Positions 22,825 to 34,355 of a DNA stretch of 64,000 nt are shown piece by piece. Origin of the DNA: Kitagawia praeruptora (lineage: Eukaryota; Streptophyta; Magnoliopsida; Apiales; Apiaceae). The notes under the pieces were generated by a model. It made no database searches. It was not told the DNA's origin and saw only the letters and a program-made list of their open reading frames with translations. Where the stretch lies: the NCBI GenBank assembly GCA_037693485.1, contig CM075346.1, positions 128,638,001 through 128,702,000 on the forward strand, in the 5' to 3' direction. The position numbers and the translations under genes are program-made. Position 1 is the stretch's first letter. Each line of letters begins with the position of its first letter.

Positions 22825-24591
22825 ATGTCTGGTGGTATTAGCGTCAAGGTCGACAAATTTACCGGGAGAAATAGTTTCAGTCTGTGGCAAATCAAGATGC
22901 GTGCCCTGTTAAAACAACAGGGGCTCTGGGCGCCGTTGAACACAAAAACGGCTATTTCTACAAGCGCTGAGATGGCCATTCTGGAAGAAAAGGCACATTC
23001 AACAATTCTGTTGTGTCTTGCAGATGATATTATTACTGAAATTGCGGAGGAGGATACCGCGTCTGGTCTGTGGTTGAAGCTTGAAAGTCTTTACATGACG
23101 AAGTCTTTAACAAACAAGTTGTTGCTGAAGCAACGTCTGTTCAGTCTGCGAATGCAGGAAGGTATGCCTCTTCGAGATCACTTAGATCAATTAAACACAA
23201 TTTTATTAGAATTGCGTAATATTGATGTTAAAGTTGAAGATGAGGATGCTGCTTTGATTCTGTTAGTTTCTTTACCATTATCGTACGAGAACTTTGTGCA
23301 ATCGTTTATTGTTGGTAAAGATACTATTTCTCTAGAGGAGGTTAGATCTGCTCTTCATTCTAGAGAGCTGCGCCATAAGGCGGCTGGTACAGGTGCAGAT
23401 AATCATGCTGCTGGGTTGGTAGCTAGCGGGAGTACCGGACATGGAAAGTCGGGGAAGTATAAATCCAAGAAACTAGCTCCTAAGGGTTCGAGAGCTAATG
23501 ATGTCTGCAATTACTGTAAAGAGAAGGGACACTGGAAATCCGACTGTCCCAAGAAAAAGAAGCAACATGATGCTGCTGCAGATACTGTTGCTGTAGCTGA
23601 TGCTACTTCTGAAGAAGATATTGCTCTTGTTGCTGCTGATCACATGCATCACTCTGATGTGTGGATCCTTGATTCTGGAGCGTCTTATCATATATGTCCG
23701 TGCAGGGAGTGGTTTACAACCTACGAGCGAGTAGACGGTGGCAAGATTTCTATGGCTAACAGTTTTGCTTGTGAGACGGTTGGAATAGGCTCAATTAAAA
23801 TTCGGACACATGATGGTAAATTCTGCACATTGAATGATGTTAGGCATGTTCCACTTATGACAAAGAATCTGATATCCTTGAGTATGTTAGACAGCAAGGG
23901 TTTCGGTTTTCAAGGTAAAGGTGGAGTTCTACATGTCTGCAAGGGTTCTAATGTGGTTCTGAAAGGTGTTAAACGTGGTACCTTGTATCTTCTTCAAGGT
24001 TCTACGTTATCAGGTTCTGTTGCTGTCGCGTCCTCGGAGAAGATTAAGAGGATGCAAACTGATAATGGTCTGGAATTTTGCTCATCTGAGTTTGATGAGA
24101 TCTGTAAGAATGAAGGGATTTCTAGGCATCATACCGTCAGGGATACACCACAGCAGAACGGTGTAGCAGAGCGTATGAATCAGACACTTCTGGAGAGAGC
24201 TAGTTGCATGCTCTCTAATGCTGGACTAACTAGAAGATTCTTGGCGGAAGAAGTTAGTACATCAGGTTATCTGATAAATCGTGGATCTACGATTGTTTCA
24301 GAAAGTGGTGTTGTTGAGAAACAGGTGGAGCAGGAAGTCACTCAAGATGAGAGTGAACCACAACAAGAAGTTCAACAACCACAGTCAGAATCAGAATCAT
24401 CAGTACCAGTAGCGAATCACCACAGTTTGGCTCTTGATAGATCAAGGAGAGCTAATTATGGGGTGCCTCCCATGAGAATTAAGGTGAGAAAAGTGGGTAC
24501 TACTGATAACCCAGCTGATATGCTCACCAAGCCGGTTCCACATTGCAAGTTTCAACATTGTTTGAACTTGCTAAATGTTCGGAGTTGTTGA
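22825..24591 (+). CDS. E2 fused Gag-protease-partial integrase-RNase H tail polyprotein
   Basis: 588 codons from ATG 22825. Order: copia gag domain (KFTGRNSFSLWQIKMRALL near residues 12-30), zinc knuckle CNYCKEKGHWKSDC at about 228-241, protease core ILDSGASYHI at about 278, then a jump into the second half of the integrase core (QTDNGLEF, TPQQNGVAER) with the first catalytic Asp region missing, a Q/E-rich linker, and the last part of RNase H (DNPADMLTKP). The whole RT is absent. At least two internal deletions have kept the frame. It resembles Tnt1-type copia proteins. Gag and protease could still function; enzymatic replication could not. Confidence 0.85.
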   Translation: MSGGISVKVDKFTGRNSFSLWQIKMRALLKQQGLWAPLNTKTAISTSAEMAILEEKAHSTILLCLADDIITEIAEEDTASGLWLKLESLYMTKSLTNKLLLKQRLFSLRMQEGMPLRDHLDQLNTILLELRNIDVKVEDEDAALILLVSLPLSYENFVQSFIVGKDTISLEEVRSALHSRELRHKAAGTGADNHAAGLVASGSTGHGKSGKYKSKKLAPKGSRANDVCNYCKEKGHWKSDCPKKKKQHDAAADTVAVADATSEEDIALVAADHMHHSDVWILDSGASYHICPCREWFTTYERVDGGKISMANSFACETVGIGSIKIRTHDGKFCTLNDVRHVPLMTKNLISLSMLDSKGFGFQGKGGVLHVCKGSNVVLKGVKRGTLYLLQGSTLSGSVAVASSEKIKRMQTDNGLEFCSSEFDEICKNEGISRHHTVRDTPQQNGVAERMNQTLLERASCMLSNAGLTRRFLAEEVSTSGYLINRGSTIVSESGVVEKQVEQEVTQDESEPQQEVQQPQSESESSVPVANHHSLALDRSRRANYGVPPMRIKVRKVGTTDNPADMLTKPVPHCKFQHCLNLLNVRSC

Positions 24592-24630
24592 CTGCTCTTT
24601 TGAGGGCAAAATCTGAGGCAGAAGAGTTTT

Positions 24631-24894
24631 TTATCTGGTACATCTGGCATTATTATGATGCATCTGGTACATCTGTTATCTGTTTTTGTGAGAGGATTCA
24701 AGTCAAGGTGGAGATCTGTTATCTGGTACATCTGGCATTATTATTATGATGCATCTGGTACATCTGTTATCTGTTTTTGTGAGAGGATTCAAGTCAAGGT
24801 GGAGATCTGTTATCTGGTACATCTGGCATTATTATGATGCGTTTGGTACATCTGTTATCTGTTATTTGTGAGTATTCAAGTCAAGGTGGAGATT
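24631..24894 (+). repeat. Triplicated 3' region with three polypurine tracts in E2
   Basis: Units begin at 24631, 24719 and 24810 (spacing 88 and 91 bp; one has an extra att). Each contains ctggtacatctg words and ends in caaggtggagat, a polypurine tract. Only the last abuts the 3' LTR (24895). Confidence 0.9.
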
Positions 24895-25132
24895 TATTAG
24901 TTTGACTTAAATATTGTTCCTCCGGCGGCTACTATTCCTCCGGCGGCACCACCTACCCCCACCTACCACACCTAACCCACCTACCCCCTTAGATTTTGTC
25001 TATAAATAAGAAATGCATGTAAGCATTTGAAATCATCTGAGGCATCTGAAAATCTCTGTAAATCTGTTTATCCTCAAGATCAATAAAATTATTTCTCTTC
25101 TGCATATAATCTTTCTTGCTTCCGTTATAACA
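24895..25132 (+). repeat. 3' LTR of E2
   Basis: 238 bp copy of 22203-22439; followed by the target duplication cacca. Confidence 0.93.
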
Positions 25133-25908
25133 CACCAGATATAATTTGAACATGAAGGATTTGATTAAACATAGTATTAAGCATGTTATTTCTTTCTACT
25201 TCTAAACTAATTTCTACTACTATTGCCCAGCCATGAAAGGTGTAGTGTCAGTGTTCCCTAGCACAAAGAAACAGCTACATACACAAGATCATTGGATTTC
25301 ATTGGCTTTCCTCAAGAAGTTGTGCGTGCAAGTTTAGAAAGCGACATTATTGTTGGGATGCTAGACACTGGAGTTTGGCCTGAATCCAAAAGTTTTAGTG
25401 ACGAAGGATTTGGTCCACCTACAAGCAAATGGAAGGGCAGCTGCGCATCATCTTCTAATTTTACTTGCAATTGTTGCAACAAGTAAATTTTTCAAAAATT
25501 TCTACAAATTTAAAATTTAAAAACATGCCTGAGACTGGACCTTGTTGGTTCAGCATTTATTTATCAAACAATTTAGCCTTCATTCAGAAAGCTAATTCGT
25601 TCACATTTTTTTGAAGCGCCTCCTTCATTTATTATAATTGGAATGCAGCAAAATTATAGGAGCCAATTTTCTACAGAACTGAAGGAGAAGTAGATGAAGC
25701 TGGTGATTTCAATTCGCCTAGAGACTCAGAAGGACACGGAACACACACCGCATCCACAGCAGCTGGAGGCGTAGTAAGCCAAGCAAGTTTGTTAGGCCTT
25801 GTCTTAGGAACAGCTCGTGGAGGGGTTCCCTCAGCGCGCCTTGCTGTGTATATGATCTGTTGATCTGATGGTTGTTCAGATGCTGATATCTTAGCTGCAT
25901 TTGATGAT

Positions 25909-26127
25909 TGAAGAACGTAAACATACGTCTTAATAATCAGAAAATATTTATCTCATGATCTGATGATCTCTTCTCTGTCACAACTACTCTTCTTATAATG
26001 TTTGAAGAGGAATCTCTAGAAAAACTAAAACATTGAACCCATAACTAACCCATACTCAACTAAACTATTTACTAACCCATAACTATTTAAAAGTAGCTAT
26101 TTACAGAATATACAGAATATTGCAATA
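25909..26127 (-). repeat. 3' LTR of E3
   Basis: 219 bp. The polypurine tract, read on the minus strand as TGAGGGGGGGC, abuts it at 26128-26138 and overlaps the pol stop codon (26136-26138). Confidence 0.93.
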
Positions 26128-26135
26128 GCCCCCCC

Positions 26136-29100
26136 TCAAGCGGGACTTGGTGAATGATCAACAAGACCAAGCTTGGAAGAGAAAAACTGGTGCTGATCAG
26201 AAGGAACAGACTTGGTGAGTAAATCAGCAAGTTGAAGTGAAGACTTGACATGATGAAGCTTGATGAAGTTAGAATCCACATAATCCCGAATGAAGTGACA
26301 ATCAACCCTCAAATGCTTGGTGCGTTCTTGGTAAACATGATTCTCAGCAAGATATTTGGCAGCATTATTATCACAGAAGAGATCAATAGGCGAGGAGGCA
26401 GTGACATGGAGATCAGTTAACAAGTCTGCGAGCCAAATTAATTCACTAGTAACATGACTGATGGCTCTATATTCAGCTTCACAAGTACTTTTCGATGTTG
26501 TTTTCTGCTTTTTAGTCTTCCAGGAAATTAAGGAATCACCCAAGAACACAGTATATCCAGTAAGAGATTTTGCAGAAAAAGGACAAGAACCCCAGTCTGC
26601 ATCACAGTAGGCTTTGAGAGTAAAGTTAGAAGAAGCTGGATAGAAAAGACCCTTATTGATAGTCCCTTTCAAATATTTCAGAAGATGTAGAGCAGCGGAA
26701 TAATGGGATTCAGCAGGAGTACTGAGAAATTGGCTCAGTTGTTGGACAGCATAGGAAATGTCTGGCCGGGTCATGTTTAAATACAAGAGTTTGCCAACCA
26801 AGGATCTGTATCTTGCAGGATCAGAAATATAAGAGTGATCTTCAGTAGTCAAATGGAGTTTGGCAGGAAAGGGGACAGAAACAGGGTTGCATTGATCTAG
26901 ATTATGATCATGAAGAAGATCCAAAATGTATTTTCTCTGATTTAAGAGGATACCAGAGGAGGTTCTTGAAACCTCAATGCCCAGAAAAAATTTTAGAGGG
27001 CCTAAATCCTTAATAGTAAAAGCCTCATGCAAGGAAGTCTTGACTGAGTTAATGATTGACAACGAATTACCAGTCACCAACAAGTCATCGACATAAGCGA
27101 GCACAGTAGTGAAATCGCCATTTGGGGCTGTTTTAACAAACAAAGAGTAATCTTGTTTAGATTGAGTAAAACCAAGCCTTAGTAAATGCTTTGTGAGTTC
27201 AACATTCCATTCGTATGCAGCTTGCCTTAGACCATAAAGAGATCTTTTTAATTTGCAAAACAAACCAGGAGGAACTGAAAAACCAGGAGGGGGAACCATG
27301 TAAATGTCTTCTTCAATATAACCATGTAAGAAGGCATTATTGATGTCTAATTGTTGCAATTCCCAATTGTTTGCGGCAGCCATTGCAATCAACACTCGAA
27401 CAGTAGTAAATCTAGCAACCGGACTGAAAGTATACTTAAAATCCTTGCCTTTAATCTGCTTATCTCCCCTTGCCACAAGCCTGGCTTTGCGTTTATTTAA
27501 AGTCCCATCAGGGTTAAATTTGGCCTTATAAACCCATTGACTGCCAATAGGTTTGCATCCTGGAGGTAGAGGTTTCAGTTCCCATGTAGAATTGTTTGTT
27601 AATGCAAGTAGTTCATCATCCATAGCTTGTTGCCAATTGGGATCAGATTTTGCTTGAGCATAAGAATTTGGCTCAAACACACTCAAAACATTTGAGAGAT
27701 TAGCTAGATAATCTTTGCCAAGAAAGGACAAATCAGATTGAGCAAGGACAGTAGATACATTAGCAGAAGGATTGATCGTATATGGAAGAACAAAATCAGA
27801 AAATTTCTGTGGTAGAACAGTAGTTCGAGATGACCTTCGAAGAGGAACAATTTCAGGAACTATGGGAGAAGAATGAGAAGTAGAAGGTGATGAAGTATGC
27901 TCAGGTGGAGGAGAGTGATGTGAAGAATCAAATGTAGATGTAGGAGTGTAGAGATGTGGGGGATTAGTTGTTGTGGAAAAAGGTTGAACCGATTCATCAA
28001 GTAATGGTTCATTATCAGGACAAAATGAAGGATTAACTTGAGATAAAGGGGACAAAGTGTTTGAATTAGGTTGTGTTTGCTGAAAAGGAAAAGTAGTTTC
28101 CTTAAAAACAACATCCTTACTAACAAAAACCTTGTGAGAAAGCAAATCATACAATTTGTAACCTTTTTTAGCATAAGGATATCCTAAGAGAATGCATTTT
28201 CGAGCTCGAAAAGCAAACTTATCAGGACTTTTGATTGCAGCGTAACATAAGGAACCAATGACTCTTAAATGACTATAGTCAGGTGTTCCCTTAAATAAAA
28301 TTTCATGAGGAGATTTCCAGTTAAGAACTGAACTGGGCATTAAATTGATAAGATATGTAGAAGATAGTAGACAATCCCCCCAGAATTTTATTGGAAGATT
28401 AGCATGAATCCTAATTGCCCTAGCAGTTTCAAGAAGGTGTTTATGTTTTCGCTCAACCCTACCATTCTGTTGAGGGCAGCCAGGAACACTTCTTTGATGG
28501 ACAATTCCTTTTGAAGAAAATAACATTTGACAAAATTGTTGAACTATCTCGGTGCCATTATCACTTCGAATGGTTTTAATATGTGTGTGAAATTGTGTTT
28601 CCACATAAGAAATGAATGCAGAGATGATTTCAGGGACTTGAAGTTTGTCATGAACTAGATAAGTCCATTTGGTCCTAGAATGATCATCTAAGATTGTAAG
28701 AAAAGATCGTGTACCCGTAAGAGATGGAGTTCGATAAGGACCCCATAGATCAATGTGAATCAACTCAAAACATGCAGATGCAATAGATGTAGATGCAAGA
28801 AATGGCAATTTGTGATGTTTTGCTAACACACAAGATTCACAATGATAATTGTTGATTTTACAAGCTGAATACTGAGAAGGTAAATACTGAAATTTAGAAA
28901 TGGCCATATGCCCAATTCTAGCATGAAAAATATCAGTGTTAGGAATACATTTTGAACTGATACTTGATACAAAAGATTGAAATGGAAAAACAACAGTAGG
29001 ATTAAAGGATGTTGGAATTTGGAGCCTATATAATCCGCCTTGTCTGATGCCAACAGCCTTGACAGATTTAGTGATAGGGTCCTGGAAAACACAAGAAGAA

Positions 29101-30599
29101 TGTTCAAAGTAGACAATTAATTTGTCATGATCCAAAAATCTACCCATTGATAGCAAATTGTGTTTGAATTGAGGAACATGAAAAACATTATAAAGAGTAA
29201 GAGTAGGAGAAATTTGTACAGTGCCAATGGTGTTGACATATTTTAAGGATCCATCAGGAAGAAGTATTTGAACAGGATTTTGTAAAGTTTGTGTGTTAGT
29301 AAAAAGAGATAAATCACAGGCCATATGATCACTTGCACCAGTATCAATAATCCAAGTAAATTCAGATGCAACATTGTGGACAGAGGCAGTGAAGATACCT
29401 GCAAAGTTGACTACGGGATTGAAATTTCCAGAACCAGATGCTTGTGTTTTCTGAGGAGCTTGTTGCTGCATCATTTTAAAAAACTCCTTGCACATTGCAG
29501 ACATCATGTCAGAATCAACAGATGTAGTAGAATCAGATATAAGAGGGTCATCTCCAATAAATACTGCATTAGAGTCCTTGTGAGAAACCAATGGAGATGA
29601 ACCGAGCAAACCAGAAGAGGGCTGATGAATACTTGCAGCAAACCTTGGATTAGTGGTTTGGGTAGGTTTTCCTTTAAACCATTCTGGAAAACCAATAAGC
29701 TTAAAACATTCTTCCTTGATGTGACCTTTTCTTTTACAATAGTCACAGAATCTATCAGATTTCATTTTCTTCATGTCTCTAAAATCATTTTTCTGAGCGA
29801 AACTTTGTTTGGAATTCTGATTATAGGAATTTGATTTTGCGGAGTAGAAGGCACTCATTTCAACAGGCTGAGCAGAAAGATTGAGAGCATTTTGTTTTTC
29901 TATCTGTTGTAACAGATGATAAGCTCGATTTACACTAGGCAAGGGATCCATACTAAGAAGGTTGACTTTTGCTTGATCATATGTTTTGTTTAAACCAGCA
30001 AGAAATTGAATCAATTTTTTTAATTCATCAGCTTCAAGGATCTTTGACAAGAGATTACAGGTACATGTTAGCATAACTCCACAAGTACATTAAGGATGTG
30101 GTTCGAGTATGCTTAATTGATCCCAAATACACTTCAATTTAGCATAGTAAACAGCAATAGTATTATCATTTTGGGAAACAGATAATAATTCCTTATGAAA
30201 TTCATATAGTTGAGGTGCATTGGAATGACCATACCTTTCTTGAATCTCAGTCCATAGATGCTTAGCAGATGGAGAGAAAATAAAACTCTCCGCAATAGAT
30301 TTTTCCATAGAATTTAGAATCCAACCTGTAACCATGTAGTCATTTCGAACCCATTTCTGTAGATCTGGAGATGCATCCTCAGGTTTGGATAGGCTTCCAT
30401 CGACAAAGGCTGTTTTGTTCTTGGCTCCAAGAGCCAGAAGCACACTTCGATTCCAATTGACATAGTTGCTTCCGTTGAAAACAATCTGGCCTAGCTGAGA
30501 ATTAGAACTATCTCCATGTGAAAGGAAATAATGATCATTATAACTAATGCTTGTGTTTGAGATTTGTGACTGGGTTTGAGATGAATCTGATTCTGCCAT
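26136..30599 (-). pseudogene. E3 gag-pol polyprotein with a single TAA stop in gag
   Basis: ATG at 30599. The frame is open for 169 codons, meets TAA at 30092-30090, then stays open in the same frame for about 1317 codons to 26136. First part: copia gag N-terminus (FNGSNYVNWNRSVLLAL). Second part: zinc knuckle CDYCKRKGHIKEEC at about residue 110, protease WIIDTGASDHM near 240, integrase core HIDLWGP, RSDNGTE and PQQNGRVERK, RT with intact AYVDDLL near 993, and RNase H (YCDADWGS, STCEAEYRA). All catalytic boxes seen are intact. The stop falls just before CTCG, a conserved gag segment, so it looks like one recent nonsense change; readthrough is possible but untested. Confidence 0.9.
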
Positions 30600-30706
30600 A
30601 TTGTGCAGAAAATATTAGAATTTATGAAGAGGGATTATGAGAGGTTTAGAAAGATTAAGAAGGGAGATTATGAAGGCTTAGAAGAACACTTCTATCTCTG
30701 ATACCA

Positions 30707-30916
30707 TGAAGAACGTAAACATACGTCTTAATAATCAGAAAATATTTATCTCATGATCTGATGATCTCTTCTCTGTCACAACTACTCTTCTTATAATGTT
30801 TGAAGAGGAATCTCTAGAAAAACTAAAACATTGAACCCATAACTAACCCATACTCAACTAAACTATTTACTAACCCATAACTATTTAAAAGTAGCTATTT
30901 ACAGAATATTGCAATA
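30707..30916 (-). repeat. 5' LTR of E3
   Basis: 210 bp, same sequence as 25909-26127 without the 9-bp duplication; bounded by the target copy atgat at 30917-30921. Confidence 0.93.
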
Positions 30917-32749
30917 ATGATGCTATTGCAGATGGAGTTGACATAATCTGTCTCTCTCGGTAGGGGGATCATTTCCCTTGGACTACTTTGATGATCCAAT
31001 TGCTATTGGAGCTTTTCACTCCATGAAAAATGGGATCCTCACATCTAATTCTGCTGGAAATTCTGGTCCTGAAGCTGGATCAATTACCAACTTTTCGCCT
31101 TGGTCACTATCGGTTGCTGCCAGCACCATAGATAGAAAGTTCATAACCAATGTACAATTGGGTAATAACAAAAGTTATGAGGTGAGGATGTCTTTCCTCA
31201 CAAATTTTATAAACGGTAACCTTCATTGTTGTGTTTGTATGTTCCTGAATAGTTTTTTACGTGCAGGATTTTGCTATAAACACTTTCAATCTCAGTGGAA
31301 CATACCCAATAGTTTACGGTGGGGATGTACCAAATAGCGCAGCAGGTTTCAGTGGAGCTGACTCTAGGTACTAGGAAAAATAAGAAGCTTATAATTGTAA
31401 CAACTCAAAAAATTAATGAGAATGTACTGGGTAAATAGGTACTACTGCTCACCTGATTCACATTTAGTCATTCACTGGACAAAACCTTGGTTGATGGAAA
31501 AATTGTTATTTGTGATGAGCTGAACGATGGGGAGGGCGCATTGCAATCAGGGGCAGTTGGTACAATTATGCAGGATGGAGGCTTCAAGATGATGCTTTCG
31601 CCTTTCCCTTGTCTACTTCCTATTTAAGTTTAGAAGACGGCAAAGAAGTTTCAACCTTTATTAACACCACTAGATACTGAACAATTCTCTATAGTTTCAG
31701 ATATCCAGAGGTAATAAAAATAATACCTATTTTTGAATGATAATGCAGTAACCCAATGGCAACCATTTTAAAAAGTATTGGAGCGAAAGATTCATTAGCC
31801 CCATTTGTAGTTTCCTTTTCATCAAGAGGGCCAAACCCTATTACATCGGATCTTCTCAAGGTAAGTGACATAATTACCTTCTTTTTTTTCTTATCTGTTT
31901 TTTCTCCAAATTCATCCAATTCTTTTCAATTGTACAGCCCGATTTAACAGCTCCTGGTGTGGAGATTGTGGCGTCGTGGTCAGAAGTTACATCTGTTACA
32001 GGAATAACCGGAGACAATAGGGTTGTCCCATACAACATAATATCTGGTACATCTATGTCCTGCCCTCATGCTACAGGTGCAGCTGCCTATGTTAAATCAT
32101 TTCACCCAACATGGTCACCAGCAGCAATTAAGTCCGCTCTTATGACAACAGGTAAACTTTTTTTTTTTTTCCCAGTAATAAACCAAAATATATAGTTAGT
32201 GGCATTAACACACAAATGAAAATTTACTGATGCATCAACTTTACTGTCTTTCTCTGCATCCTCAACTTTAAGTGCTGCTAAAAACAGCGACGTTGAGTTT
32301 GCGCACGGATCAGGACAAATAGATCCTATTAAAGCTGCACAACCCGGTCTAATATACGATGCAGGGGTGACAGATAACATCTCATTTTTGTGTGTACAAG
32401 GTTATAGCTCCAAGTCTTTGCAACTTGTAACTGGTGATAACACTACATGTTCAGCAGCCAACAATGGTACAGTTTGGGACTTGAACTATCCTTCATTTGC
32501 TTTATCTAGCGTATCAGGCACTTCACTGGTCCGTACCTTCCAAAGAACTGTAACAAATGTTGGGTCGCCAGCTTCCACTTACAAGGCCATTGTCAATGCT
32601 CCTTCAGGACTTAATATTACAGTTGAGCCTAGCGTGCTATCTTTCAAATCCATGAGCCAAAAACAAAGTTTTACGATTACAGTTGCTGCAACAGTTGGCA
32701 CCAAAGTGTTATCTGGTTCTTTGGTGTGGGATGATGACGCAAAACGGAA

Positions 32750-32791
32750 GACTAGGATCAACACACGTTAGACTAGGATCAACACACGTTA
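32750..32791. repeat. Perfect 21-bp tandem duplication at the subtilase 3' end
   Basis: Two identical 21-bp units (32750-32770 and 32771-32791), each starting gactaggatc. The stop codon TAG (32769-32771) is formed across their junction. Confidence 0.95.
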
Positions 32792-33301
32792 ATCCTTACA
32801 AATAAAATCGAATCCGCAAACGCGAATTCAATTGATAAACTCTGGAATCCACCAGAAGAGATGAGAAAACTCTCAAGCCTTTTACTACTGTAAATTCTTT
32901 ATTTTCTAAAAATTTATTACTAAACCAGTTCTACGGTCTCATGGATTTTGTGAGTTGTGAACGTACGTTAAAGTGACATCTGCTAAGTGCTAACTATCTC
33001 CTAGAAATTATATATAATCTGGATGTTTTAATTTGATTATTGGGCCATATGAACAAAATGTTTATGTTGGATAGGCCCATTTAAATATTAGCTAGAGGCC
33101 TATGGGCTATGGATTCTTACATTTGATTGATGTTTAAAAAATGCTCGAGAAAACCTTCAAAAGAAAAAAACCCACATGATGCCTGAAGGTACCCTTTAGG
33201 ATTACACGAATTATTCTCGAACAAAAAATTTGATTATTGTTATAAATAATGTAACTTGCATGTGATTGTCAAACAAAGTTGCTTGAAGGTTAATAAAAAA
33301 C
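32792..33301. other. Intergenic, one copy of a flanking direct repeat
   Basis: No gene seen. Positions about 33226-33297 (ttgattattgttataaat ... gcttgaaggttaata) recur at 34153-34222 on the far side of the next element. Confidence 0.5.
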
Positions 33302-34147
33302 AGAGCGGATCCTGAGCATGTGCGACATGTTCCATTTTACTAGGGCACATTTTTTTAGTTAAGTGTATATATGTATATATATTTTATTTGAAAAATAAAA
33401 AAATGAAGTTTAATTTTAAAGGTTAAAAAAAATTGTAAATGAGAAAAAGGTTGAAAATGGTGTTCTCAAAATAATTAAAAAATTATTATATTGAGTAAAA
33501 TAAGAAAATATTATACTTACACAAAGTTTTGATTTGAAATTTCTAGTAATACTAGTAATTACTTTTGTTGTTAACCATGTAAAGTCATTAAAGTTGATTA
33601 AATGTTTTTGGTTGACAACTTACACATAAGTATTTTTTTACAATTACAATGTAAAAGTTTATCAATTATTCATTTTATAGGTGATTAAGTGATTTAAAAT
33701 CATATCTATTTTAATTAATTTACATATTAAATGAACCAAGTCAATTTAAAACTAAAAATAAATTATAAAATACTTATATATTAATTTAAACATAAAGATG
33801 AGATTTTCTATTTTAGAATTTGTTTTTATTTATTATTAATTTTTATTCTTTCTTTAAACATTATATATTAATATTTTACATGTATAATTATTAGCAAGTT
33901 TGCTTCAAAAAATGCTAGAAGAACCATTTTTAATTAATTTGTATTATTTATGTACTTGTTACAAAATTTTTACAATTTTCAATTATGTTTTTATTATGTT
34001 TTAAAGTTATTTTATGAACTTGTTATGTTTTTTACAAATTTCAGTTAATGTTTAATATTTTATGTAGTTGTTATAAAAAAAATTTATTAGTGTTAGGGCA
34101 CTTTTTTTTGTTTTACACAGGGCATCCAAAATTTCAGGACCGGCTCT
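33302..34147. mobile_element. Terminal-inverted-repeat element of unknown superfamily
   Basis: Left end agagcggatcctga and right end complement agagccggtcctga are imperfect inverted repeats; subterminal words agggca and gggcatcc recur near both ends. The 846-bp interior is AT-rich with no open frame. It is flanked on both sides by a direct repeat of about 70 bp, too long for a TSD, suggesting a duplication of the flank. Confidence 0.55.
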
Positions 34148-34355
34148 CACAAAAAACTTGATTATTGTTATAAATAATCTAACTTGTGTGTGATTTTCAA
34201 ACAAAGTTGCTTGAAGGTTAATATCCCAATACACGGATACATGCATGACCAGCCCATTCTATTTACGATGCAAAATTCGAACACATGTAGCCATCATTTC
34301 TAAGCTATTTACCCGGAATGTATTTATTATGTTCATAGCGGTGATTTTGTACTAT

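Larger units (their letters stand above)
22203..25132 (+). mobile_element. E2: internally deleted Ty1/copia element in subtilase intron 3
   Basis: LTRs 22203-22439 (237 bp) and 24895-25132 (238 bp) begin TATTAG and end ATAACA; the target duplication is cacca (22198-22202 and 25133-25137). LTRs differ at only a handful of sites by eye, so insertion is recent. Gag, protease and part of integrase remain, but reverse transcriptase and most of RNase H are gone. Despite this, one frame is open. Replication would need enzymes from a related full copy. It is in the same orientation as the subtilase. Confidence 0.95.
25909..30916 (-). mobile_element. E3: near-intact 5-kb Ty1/copia element inside a subtilase exon
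   Basis: LTRs at 25909-26127 (219 bp) and 30707-30916 (210 bp) look identical except for a 9-bp tandem duplication (acagaatat) in the left one. Target duplication atgat occurs at 25904-25908 and 30917-30921. On the minus strand the order is LTR, primer site (complement of ctctgatacca, ending 30706), gag, protease, integrase, RT, RNase H, polypurine tract, LTR. Short LTRs and compact single-polyprotein structure fit the Ale/Retrofit-type group, though lineage was not tested. The near-identity of LTRs points to a very recent insertion into an already damaged gene. Confidence 0.96.
21491..32771 (+). pseudogene. Cucumisin-like subtilisin protease (S8), disrupted by lesions and two copia elements
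   Basis: Secreted plant serine protease family. Inferred exons: 21491-21589 (signal peptide MASHISTILWLLVISFTC), 21770-21861, 22101-22192 (propeptide, HSYKRSFNGFVAKLTEEE), 25231-25482 (catalytic Asp in MLDTGVWPES), 25649-25908 continuing at 30922-31181 (catalytic His in GHGTHTAST; oxyanion Asn in SAGNSGP), 31267-31367, about 31439-31710, 31749-31860, 31938-32152 (catalytic Ser in GTSMSCPH) and 32271-32771 (fibronectin-like C-terminal domain). Lesions: 1-bp loss near 25281, extra T near 25664, TGA at 25861-25863 where Trp is expected, 2-bp gain near 30958, a probable 14-bp insertion near 31460-31475, 1-bp loss near 31586, and a divergent C-terminus. Intron 1 has a GC donor (21590). E2 lies in intron 3 and E3 splits an exon. 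Confidence 0.9.

Noticed and set aside
22456..22912. Three overlapping open frames before the E2 gag start
   Set aside because: Produced by the ACTGTTCA array, which has no stops in several frames; real gag starts at 22825.
29325..29834. Plus-strand frames opposite E3
   Set aside because: Antisense shadows of the E3 polyprotein.
25904..30921. E3 insertion as the cause of subtilase death
   Set aside because: The gene already has independent frameshifts and a stop outside E3, so E3 is probably secondary.
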